Notes under the pieces: generated by a model
What the model was told of the DNA's origin: nothing
Database searches by the model: none
What the model saw: the letters and a program-made list of their open reading frames with translations, nothing else
Part shown: piece after piece, positions 7,801-15,251 of the stretch
Numbering within the stretch: position 1 is the first letter of the stretch
How the letters are laid out: every line of letters begins with the position of its first letter
DNA from: Hondaea fermentalgiana
Taxonomy: Eukaryota; Sar; Bigyra; Thraustochytrida; Thraustochytriidae
Direction: 5' to 3'
DNA: 17,232 bases
Assembly (NCBI GenBank): GCA_014084085.1
Contig: NPFB01000011.1
Coordinates: forward strand, 211,239 to 228,470
Position numbers and translations under genes: made by a program

Positions 7801-8706
7801 GCTTCGGATTCCTGCCGTATTGTCGTGTGTGGGCCTCGGGGGCATCGTGCCCGAGATCGTGTTGTGTCGTGCTGCCCAGTGATCGTAGATGAATGGGTAA
7901 TTTACGCCTGATGAAGAGTGATGCACAACATGCACATCCGAGAGGGCACACCCACTAGCTTGAGCACGTGACGCTGTTGCCTCGTCTTCTTTCCGAGAAA
8001 AAGCCATTCAACGGGAAAGAGAGGGGAAAGGAAAATGGCGGTCTTTTTGTGACTAACAATTCGCAAAAAACACACGCACTTTAAACATTACAGAACTCGC
8101 GCCCTCCGTTCATGTTTGGGCAAGCGCGTGCAGCCTTTGGTGCTGCCTGGGGCGGTGCGGGCTTCAAGTGATGAGAAAGCAACGGGCGGACTGAATATTA
8201 TTGATGTCAGACGTTGTTGTGTACAATTTTATTTCTGATGAATTCGCGCGCCGCCGCCGGCCATCTAGGTTTCTGCTCAGAAGTTTTTTGAGCTTGTAAT
8301 CAAAAATTGATGTAAACTTTTTCTTTGGACAGACATTGTTGCTTTTTTGAGGAAGGCTCTCCTCTAGACGAAGATCGATGAAGCTATTATCCGCGGTCTC
8401 GATACCGCTTTTGTTGGCTGAGGAGAAATGAAAATGCATTAGGTATGATTGGATTGCATTCGGATTTGTCCTTCCTCCCACCCCCTAAAAAATGATAGGC
8501 CTACGAAGTTGATGCGCGCCTTCGTCCATTCAGGCGGGAAGACAAGCTCGTTCTCCCAACAAGCTAACAGAAAGTAAAGGTGGGCATGGATGGATATTTT
8601 TTGATCCCATTCGTCCCATTCTTATCGAAATCGCACCTTGCATCACATTCTGTGCAGCTGTTCTCTTGCCTCGCTGCAGTGCCTTGCCGAAATCCGCTTA
8701 GCCTAG

Positions 8707-8733
8707 CTCAGCTCTCAGCTCTGCTCAGCTGAG
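8707..8733. promoter_or_regulatory. three CTCAGCT heptamers upstream of the WD40 gene
   Basis: CTCAGCT occurs at 8707-8713, 8714-8720 and 8724-8730. The last copy runs into GAG to form the perfect palindrome CTCAGCTGAG (8724-8733), which includes a CAGCTG E-box. The cluster lies 110-140 bp before the chosen ATG of the WD40 gene, where a core or proximal promoter or 5' UTR would be. Function is inferred from position only. Confidence 0.3.
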
Positions 8734-8844
8734 AGGCAAGGTGTTGTCGTGCAGCCGGCTAAATTGTATGAAAGTCCACCTCTCCTCATTTATCCAGTCG
8801 GGTTCGTTCGTGTTGCCGCTCGGCAGACCCACGTCGAGGTCAGG

Positions 8845-10446
8845 ATGGCGTCGAGCGGGGCGGGGCCCGCGGCTGCGGCGTCGACGGGGGCAGCGGGCAC
8901 CAGCGTCGGCGCCGGGGCTGAGCCTGCGACAAGCCCCGGGCGCGGCGCGCGGCGCAAGCTTTGGAGCATCCTCGGCGAGAAGAAGAGCGAGCCGGCCGCG
9001 CACGCGGAGCTGCGCGCTGCGCAGAGCGAGCCGCCGCGAACGGCAGCAGCAACGCAGCAGCAGCAACAGCAACAAGAGGCGGAGGTGAAAAGGTCGTCGC
9101 CGACGGCAGCCGGACTCAAGTCGATCGCGCAGTCTCAACCGCAGCTCTCCAGCGCAGGAGGTGCGGCTGGCGGGGCACCGCATAATGAGCACGTTGTGCG
9201 TGTTAACACCGCCCAGCGTGGACGTCCAATTGAACTCAACGAGCTCATGTTTGTGCAATGTCTGCGCGACGGCCATCGCGATGGCATCAATGTGATGGAA
9301 TTCAGTCCCGAGGGCATGTTCCTCGCCACCGGCGGCAAAGACGCCACGGTAGTCATTTGGCGTGTGCTGCAGCATGACAAGGAGCAATACGAGCAAACAG
9401 AGCCGCAGCCAGTTTGCGAGGGCGCCGGCAACACCTCTGGCGAGCCGCTGGGGCCCAAGCTCTTCTCGAGCGATCCATGGCAGGTCCTCCGCAAGCATAC
9501 CAAGGAAATCACCTCGCTTTCTTGGTCACGCAGTCAGTTCCTCTTGTCTGGATCGGCGGATTGCACTGTTCGTCTCTGGCACGTGCAGCGAGATCAATGC
9601 CTCTACGTTTTCAGGCACCGAAACGTGGTGACGGGCGTGAGCTTTAGCCCGGAGACGGACCTGCGGTTCGCCTCGAGTGCCGAGGACGGCTACGTGCGAC
9701 TATGGGATATTGAAGGTGGCGCCGATGGTATTGCCAAGGTGATCGAGATCCAAAAGATTGCTGGTGGTGTGCGTTCGCTCGCATTCTTTAACGACCCCAA
9801 CGTTTTGTCCGTGGGCACAGAGGACGGCGAGGTGCGATTCTTGTCGTCGGACAAGCTGGTGTTCGTCACGCAGATGGAGTGCAGGAATCGGCGTGGCATC
9901 CAAAGAAAGGGCAAACCCGTCGTCGGTCTGCAGCCATGCAGTCTGCGCGGGTCTCTGAATAAAAACTCGCAGCAGTCTGCGATTCTCGTATCGACAAAGG
10001 ATTCGCGTGTAAGACTTTGTTCAATGGGCAATTATGCAGTCCTGTGTAAATTCAAGGGCGCAAGTACCACGACGTTGGACATCAAGGCACGCATCAAAGG
10101 GTCACGCTCCCATGTTATTTCTGCTTCGGAAGACAAGTCTGTGTACATATGGAATCTGGTGGAGCAAGAACCTGACAATGCGGCGGCTGCCTCGTTGGCA
10201 AATTCCAAGAGGTTACTGGGCGCCGTGGCAAAAAAGTACAGTACATTTGAGTCCTTCCAGGGGCATTCGACCATGGTAACCCAGGCTGACTTTGCGCCTG
10301 ACCGAACGCTGCGCGTCGCCCGCAAACGGACCGTCACTGGGCCCTCGCTGCACGGTTGCATCATTGTTAGCACCGATCTTCACGGCCATATCCACGTGTT
10401 TGAGAACAAGCTTCCCACCCCGGATGAGGAGATTCCGGCTGCTTGA
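8845..10446 (+). CDS. WD40-repeat protein, WDR44-like
   Basis: This is a 533-aa protein. Residues 1-115 are low-complexity and probably disordered: Ala/Gly-rich, a KLWSILGEKK patch at 38-47 and Q71-Q77. A seven-bladed WD40 propeller covers about 135-522. Clear blades end in IWRV (171-174), VRLWHV (242-247), VRLWDI (284-289) and VYIWNL (433-438); weaker blades lie near 306-334, 355-393 and 472-520. The order and wording of blades 2-6 (SWSRSQFLLSGSADCTVRLW, RNRRGIQRKGKPVVGLQP, DSRVR, SEDKSVYIW) match WDR44/rabphilin-11 as I remember it. In animals that protein binds RAB11 on recycling endosomes. The long N-terminal half of mammalian WDR44 is missing, so RAB11 binding is not assured. The start is ATG 8845 (A at -3, G at +4); the frame extends upstream only to a GTG at 8749. 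The gene is tail-to-tail with the Nudix gene. Confidence 0.93.
   Translation: MASSGAGPAAAASTGAAGTSVGAGAEPATSPGRGARRKLWSILGEKKSEPAAHAELRAAQSEPPRTAAATQQQQQQQEAEVKRSSPTAAGLKSIAQSQPQLSSAGGAAGGAPHNEHVVRVNTAQRGRPIELNELMFVQCLRDGHRDGINVMEFSPEGMFLATGGKDATVVIWRVLQHDKEQYEQTEPQPVCEGAGNTSGEPLGPKLFSSDPWQVLRKHTKEITSLSWSRSQFLLSGSADCTVRLWHVQRDQCLYVFRHRNVVTGVSFSPETDLRFASSAEDGYVRLWDIEGGADGIAKVIEIQKIAGGVRSLAFFNDPNVLSVGTEDGEVRFLSSDKLVFVTQMECRNRRGIQRKGKPVVGLQPCSLRGSLNKNSQQSAILVSTKDSRVRLCSMGNYAVLCKFKGASTTTLDIKARIKGSRSHVISASEDKSVYIWNLVEQEPDNAAAASLANSKRLLGAVAKKYSTFESFQGHSTMVTQADFAPDRTLRVARKRTVTGPSLHGCIIVSTDLHGHIHVFENKLPTPDEEIPAA
9052..9075 (+). repeat. CAG/CAA tract encoding polyglutamine
   Basis: Seven consecutive Gln codons (mixed CAG and CAA) encode Q71-Q77 of the WDR44-like protein, inside its disordered N-terminal tail. 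The CAA interruptions would be expected to stabilise the tract against expansion. Confidence 0.85.
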
Positions 10447-10731
10447 CGCTAGTATCTTTTTCTCTCAATGCAATTGGATGGGCGGAGTCAAGAAGCACTT
10501 TCCCGAGGGTTTGGCGTGGTGTGCCGTGGCATGACTTGACAATCATAGAAAGAAATTAACGGTCTGTACAGCAACTCATGAAAAACAACAATTCTTTTTT
10601 CTTCTTTACACTCCTTCCTCATCATTAATAATAATAATTAACTACTCGAGTATGCGCCGGTTCGTTTCGTCTTTGTCTGCTCCGTCATCGTCTGTTCATC
10701 AACTCCAGGCTCTAGGGTGAGGCGAAGATGT

Positions 10732-11385
10732 TTACACGCATTCCAACGCCCGGACCGCGCGACTGCACTTGCCGCCCGAGTGCTGGTCGATCATGAGAGC
10801 GAGGTTCTCAGCATCTTTCTCAAACACAAAGCCCACGTGCTCGTCAGAAAGATTGAGACGAAAGTCTTCGCCGCTGTCGGGTGCCCGATCGCCGACGGCG
10901 TCGGCATCTGTGAGCGTCAAGCGGAAAAACTGTCGGCCCTTGAGTTGCGTCGTGCCGTCGGGAAACACCGCCAGACGGAGACGAGCAAGATTTGCACGTA
11001 GATCGATGCCAGTCTCCTCGAACACCTCCCGCGCTGCGCCGAAGGCAGGGCTCGCGTCGTCGAAGTCAAGGTTTCCGCCCGGAAGCTGTCCATGGATGCC
11101 CTTGCGATTCTTAAACGCCTTGAGCACGAGATATCCGAGCGTGTCGTGGTGCGCAATAACAAAAGCCTTGACGACCTTGTCGCGCTCCTCGTCAGCGGCG
11201 CCGGCCTCTGCCCCGCTCGGCTTCGCCCCCTGCGCCTCGCCGTACTTGCCCAGTTTCCCATCTTGGCCGAGCAAGGCGCCTTGCTCGTCGCCATGCCCGC
11301 CGCCGCCAAAGCACAGCGCCAGGCACTGCCGCGCGCCGTCCATCGCGCCGGCCCAGCACCGCTCCAGCGCCGCGCAGGGCGCCAT
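10732..11385 (-). CDS. Nudix hydrolase
   Basis: This is a 217-aa protein with one Nudix domain at about residues 68-200. The family hydrolyses nucleoside diphosphates linked to another moiety, using a Mg2+-binding Nudix helix. The box runs PGG (102-104) to I127 and keeps the catalytic REVFEETG core (119-126). It departs from G-x5-E-x7-REUxEExGU in two ways: Asp110 stands at the first Glu position, and eight rather than seven residues separate it from R119. The strands VVKAFVIAH (71-79) and GYLVLKAF (84-91) before the box, and AVFPDGTT...GRQFFRLTL (139-158) after it, fit the fold. Residues 1-65 are Ala/Gly/Cys-rich and unassigned. ATG 11385 has G at -3 and G at +4. The substrate is not predictable. 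The gene is divergent from the ATPase gene across 296 bp and convergent with the WD40 gene. Confidence 0.88.
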   Translation of the reverse strand: MAPCAALERCWAGAMDGARQCLALCFGGGGHGDEQGALLGQDGKLGKYGEAQGAKPSGAEAGAADEERDKVVKAFVIAHHDTLGYLVLKAFKNRKGIHGQLPGGNLDFDDASPAFGAAREVFEETGIDLRANLARLRLAVFPDGTTQLKGRQFFRLTLTDADAVGDRAPDSGEDFRLNLSDEHVGFVFEKDAENLALMIDQHSGGKCSRAVRALECV

Positions 11386-11681
11386 GGCTGCCGCCCGCCG
11401 CCCGCGTCTGCCCCTGCCGGCGCTCTCGAGCTTGCGGTTTTGCCTCGGCAGCGACGGCGCCCATTCGACGCGCCCATTACAGGATACATCGGATGCCGCC
11501 AGCCCGATTCATTCCGTCAACCCGGAGCTCCTGGCGGCGCGCGAGCTGGCGGAGAGACGACGCGAGCGCGTCTGCTCGGCCTCGCGGGAACATCGCGACG
11601 CAGCGCGGCGTGGCGAGACGCAGCGTCGGGAAGCTGAACGGAGCTGCAGAGATCTGTGGCCATTGGTGGACGGCGACGGCG
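11386..11681. promoter_or_regulatory. short divergent promoter region (Nudix / ATPase)
   Basis: Only 296 bp lie between the Nudix ATG (minus) and the chosen ATPase ATG (plus), and 107 bp if the ATPase begins at 11493. This suggests one bidirectional promoter. The region is GC-rich, and I see no TATA-like or CACGTG element in it. Confidence 0.4.
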
Positions 11682-13844
11682 ATGGGCGGCGACGGAGCCA
11701 GGGCCCTGGGGCCCGACGAACTCGAGGCGCTCGTCGAGCGCCTACCAGCCCTGGACTGGACCGATGTCGAGCGTGTCGAGGGTCTCGACGACCTCCTTCG
11801 TATTGAAGCGGTGAAGATGCTGCGCGAGGGCATGCTCTCGTGCGGGTTTCCGCGCATCAGCACGGGTTGGATGGCAGGCGCGCCCATGGTTTCCATGACG
11901 CTGAAGCGCGCTCGCAAGGCTGATGCTGCGCAGGAGATGAATGCTGCTACGGCAACAAACGATTTCATGCAAAATGTGGATGCGCGTAGAGCACTTGCAG
12001 AAGCGCTACAGATCATGTTATGTCGCGCGCCGGCGAACGCCCAACCCGAAGCCGTCCACGTGAACGCACTCATCGAAGCCTTTGCGCGCCGCACGGGTGT
12101 GGCGCTCTGTAAACTTCAATGGAATGCTCGCTCGCAGGCGGTGCGAGCCGAGTTCGGGCCTCTGAAAATCGTTGACGATCGACTCTCGGGACGGAATTTG
12201 TGGCGCTATTCGCCGAGCTACCAGCGGTTCTTCACGAGCGAGCCTCCACGCGAATACCTTGGCAATGTTGCCGACATTGTGGCCAGCGAGGTGGTAGAGA
12301 GTGTGTGGCGAGGTGTGACTACAGCTCACTACGTGGTGGACGCGAATTTGAGGGAGGTGTTGCACGCGGCGCTGTTGGACTATGTCGCGGGCGGCATCGA
12401 TGGCGCTGGAGAAGCGTTTGAACCATCGACACTTGCTGGTGAGACGCTCGCAATGTACCTGCATGGGACTGCGGGCGTGGGCAAGTCCACATTTGTGGAG
12501 CTCATCGGTCGCGCACTCGAAGGCGGCTTGCAAACGCACGTGAATCCCTCGCTCCGCGTCCACGTCGTCAAGGTTCCTGTGAACTCGATGCGACCGGAGC
12601 ACTTACAGCACATTCTGCGCATTCAGGGAATCTCAGACTGGTCTGTTGAACGCATGGTGGAGCAAAGCATTGCCAAGGAGCATCTCGCCATTCTGCATCT
12701 GGAGGAACACCCCGAGGACCCAGCTGTGCAACGCCAAGTCTTTGATCTAGTCCAAGGAATGGTGGACCATTTGGTGAGCAAGTATCCGGATCGTCGCGGC
12801 CACATGATATTTGCATGGACCTCAAATTATACGCCATGTGAACACATGCAACCAAATTTGCGTGTCGTGGTCCCTGTGCGAGCGCCTGATCACGACGCTC
12901 AATTTCGCTGGGCGCGCGAGATGCTCGAGGAAGCGTTGCACTCACGCTTCGCGGAGCAGGATAATCTGGTGGTCCATGTCGACGATGACGCGCGACCAGA
13001 CTTTTGCTGTGACATGAGACCCCTCAATAGCTGGTGGAGGTCCGTGAGCTTTTTCGCGGCGGAGCTTGTTGCAGACCTTGCCGGGCGCAAGGCTTCCGGG
13101 TCAGCCTCAATGACAATTTGCGTGAAGAGTGATGACTCAGCTGTTGAGGGCCACAGCGTTTTGCAGGTTGTGGCAAGCGATGGCGCACAGACGGAGGCTC
13201 GTGTAAAGCTTTCAAGTGTGGACAGTTTCTTTTTCTGCCCGATGACACTCTCGCCTTTGCAAGCCGTGTTGCAAATGGGTTTGCGAGGATTTTGCACCCC
13301 GACTGTCGTGCTTGTCGATCAAAGTTCGGAAGATGACGACAAGGGTGGGTCCGGCACAGAGCACTTGACGTCGCTTCGCGAAGCACTCTGTGCTGAGGCG
13401 CGTGCAGGCCCGGTGAATGAGGACATTCATCTTCGATGGCGTGACCTCGGGATCCTTGCGGACGAGCAAGACAAGGAGAAGATTTACGGCGATGCAAGCG
13501 AGATCCGCGGTGGCTTGTATCAGTTCATTGACGACACGAACAATCCGAATGTGCGCGTGAGCGACGTTGTTGGAGACTGTTTGCTCTGTGGGAGCGAACG
13601 AGCCTGCGTTGCTCGAAGCGGAAAGCAGGGCCAGCCTGCGTGCGTGCGTGTGGCGGCGGTCGCGGCAAAGGTGACCCGTGTGGGGCAGTTTATGCTTCGG
13701 GAGCTTCTTGAGACAAGTGCGCGGTCGCGCACGCACCGTTTTAGCGTGAGCAAGCGGCACGTGTTCTTCTTTCTCGTCGCTGTTCCGGGCGAGCCCGTTT
13801 CAGAGCAGACGCGCTCACGGGCACACCTCGTGATCAAGGCGTAA
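11682..13844 (+). CDS. AAA+-like P-loop ATPase, unrecognised family
   Basis: This is a 720-aa protein I cannot assign to a named family. Residues 1-250 form an N-terminal region without known motifs. Residues about 251-425 look like a P-loop/AAA+ core: Walker A GTAGVGKST (262-270), a Walker B-like strand LAILHLEE (335-342) with Glu-Glu instead of Asp-Glu, and a sensor-1-like strand MIFAWTSN (375-382). R400 and R409 are candidate arginine-finger or sensor-2 residues. The C-terminal region (about 440-720) has a Cys cluster, C633, C636 and C642 (CLLCGSERAC), with C654 further on. There is no signal peptide or membrane helix. Start choice: ATG 11682 has G at -3 and G at +4. The same frame is open from ATG 11493 (weak context), and that extension would add 63 residues that are Arg/Ser/Ala-rich and nearly free of acidic residues for the first 20, like a mitochondrial presequence. 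Single exon; codon use matches its neighbours. Confidence 0.85.
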   Translation: MGGDGARALGPDELEALVERLPALDWTDVERVEGLDDLLRIEAVKMLREGMLSCGFPRISTGWMAGAPMVSMTLKRARKADAAQEMNAATATNDFMQNVDARRALAEALQIMLCRAPANAQPEAVHVNALIEAFARRTGVALCKLQWNARSQAVRAEFGPLKIVDDRLSGRNLWRYSPSYQRFFTSEPPREYLGNVADIVASEVVESVWRGVTTAHYVVDANLREVLHAALLDYVAGGIDGAGEAFEPSTLAGETLAMYLHGTAGVGKSTFVELIGRALEGGLQTHVNPSLRVHVVKVPVNSMRPEHLQHILRIQGISDWSVERMVEQSIAKEHLAILHLEEHPEDPAVQRQVFDLVQGMVDHLVSKYPDRRGHMIFAWTSNYTPCEHMQPNLRVVVPVRAPDHDAQFRWAREMLEEALHSRFAEQDNLVVHVDDDARPDFCCDMRPLNSWWRSVSFFAAELVADLAGRKASGSASMTICVKSDDSAVEGHSVLQVVASDGAQTEARVKLSSVDSFFFCPMTLSPLQAVLQMGLRGFCTPTVVLVDQSSEDDDKGGSGTEHLTSLREALCAEARAGPVNEDIHLRWRDLGILADEQDKEKIYGDASEIRGGLYQFIDDTNNPNVRVSDVVGDCLLCGSERACVARSGKQGQPACVRVAAVAAKVTRVGQFMLRELLETSARSRTHRFSVSKRHVFFFLVAVPGEPVSEQTRSRAHLVIKA

Positions 13845-14939
13845 GCTGTGAGTCTCATACTGGCAGAAAGTTGCAAAAAGGTCTTGGAGCCCTTGCTGCG
13901 AGCTGAATTTGAGATGAGAAAGAGGAATCACATAAGCGAATCTTGATTTTTGTATGTCTTTGTTTGTTCGTTTGTTTGTTTGTTTGTTTTGATTCGATTT
14001 GATTTGATTTGTTTTGTTTTGTTTTGTTTTGTTTTGTTTTGTTTTGTTTTGTATGCAGCCAGTCATGAATTGATAAGATTTTAAAAATTGTTCCGCTGTG
14101 TGTATGAAAGAGGGCAAAGATGTCCGCGCGGGACATCGCAACTTTCGTAACCACAAATTCCTGTTCGCCTCAAGATAATCAGGCCAAAAAATGGCGGTCG
14201 CTTTTGGCCCCTATTCCTCGTCTAATGCTACATGCAGTTGAAGTACTTTTTCGAAGCCATGTTCCAAGCCGTAGTCCGGTAGAGATAGCCCCAAACTTTT
14301 TTTCTGTGCGCGTTTCGCCTACTTACTTCTGATGCTTGGAGCGAGACAAATCCGAGTTCGGTTTTAAAGCTGCGTGCTTGCCTTGTCTTTTGAGAGCGTC
14401 TCACATCGTTCGATTTCACTTTCCTTTGCTCTCGAGATTATCGTCTGCGTCATGGTCATGATCCACATCCGAGTGTTTAGCATGATAGAATTACCTTGCT
14501 GGGTTACGTCATCGAAGAGAAGTTTCATTTCTTGCCCAAGGAGGAAATAAGTCTGAAATGAAGAGATGGAAGGCGGCCAATTAATGGTGGACGAGCATTG
14601 CGAGTGTCGGGCCGGCCCGGCGCTCATTCGTATATCTCATCCACGATCGTGCAAAGGAAAGGAAAGGAAAGCAAGATGCATAGTCTTCAACGTTTGTATT
14701 CTTGTTAGCAAAGTGGTATTTAGTAGATTTGGTCAACACTGAACATGTCGCGCGGTTGATTGCTCCTGGGAAGAAGGACACTTGTCTCCTGACCTGCCGG
14801 CACGCGAGGTTTGTTCGGATTTGCGATACGGGCGAAGGAGAGGAGAAAACGAAGAGGCGCCTCCTGGGTGGGTGGACGGGTGGGTTCCTTTGTTTGTTTA
14901 TCATCAGAGCGCATGAACTCCTGAAGCCGCAGGATCGAC
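13845..14939. other. convergent intergenic region with T-rich repeats
   Basis: This 1.1-kb gap lies between the stop codons of two converging genes and should hold both 3' UTRs and terminators. It has no convincing gene: the small frames are translations of the TTTG/TTTTG repeats or short random frames. Besides the 13960-14050 array it has a short GGAAA repeat at about 14655-14670. Confidence 0.6.
13960..14050. repeat. TTTG / GATTT / (GTTTT)8 simple-repeat array
   Basis: A TTTG tetramer run (about 13960-13990, with one C interruption) passes into GATTY-type pentamers (13991-14010) and then eight perfect GTTTT units (14011-14050). It lies just past the ATPase stop codon. The gradual change from tetramer to pentamer suggests slippage and unit drift. 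Confidence 0.9.
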
Positions 14940-15220
14940 TTACTTGCGGTAGGAGATGCGGATGGAGCGGCGGGGCGCGAGGGCAGCGAGCTGCTTCTTG
15001 GACATGCCCTTCTTGGCCTCCTCGAGCTTGCGGTCCATGAACCACTGGTTGCCCTTGTTGGAGTTGGCGAAGAGGACCTTGAGGTTGTCGAGCGCGGCGG
15101 CGGCCTCCTTGAAGGCGGCGACCGAGGTCGTGACGGCGGCGTCGGCGGCCTCGCGGGACGCGACGGCAGAGGCGCGGGCCTCGGAGGCAGCCTCGGCGGC
15201 GGCTTCGGCAGCCTCGGCGG

Positions 15221-15251
<31 letters not shown>

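Larger units (their letters stand above)
7120..8844. other. 1.7-kb AT-richer intergenic region
   Basis: No convincing gene is present. An ORF at 7147-7644 (165 aa) has AT-rich third positions unlike the real genes and resembles nothing I know. The minus-strand frame at 8164-8481 begins at GTG. Possible regulatory items are two CACGTG boxes (7778-7783 and 7965-7970), a 14-bp perfect palindrome (7787-7800), a TAGGCCTA palindrome (8496-8503) and three CTCAGCT heptamers (8707-8733). The region contains the 3' UTR of the 6652 gene and the promoter and 5' UTR of the WD40 gene. Confidence 0.55.

Noticed and set aside
8164..8481. 105-aa minus-strand ORF
   Set aside because: It starts at GTG, is Lys/Asn/Ser-rich from AT-rich DNA, and shows no domain.
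8749..8844. Extension of the WD40 protein to 8749
   Set aside because: It begins with GTG, not used as a normal start in nuclear genes; ATG 8845 has A at -3 and G at +4.
10769..11806. 345-aa plus-strand ORF overlapping the Nudix gene
   Set aside because: It is an antisense shadow: Arg/Ser/Pro-rich, while the minus strand carries a clear Nudix box.
13815..14156. Minus-strand ORFs rich in NKTKQ repeats
   Set aside because: They are direct translations of the TTTG/TTTTG array; no flanking protein-like sequence.
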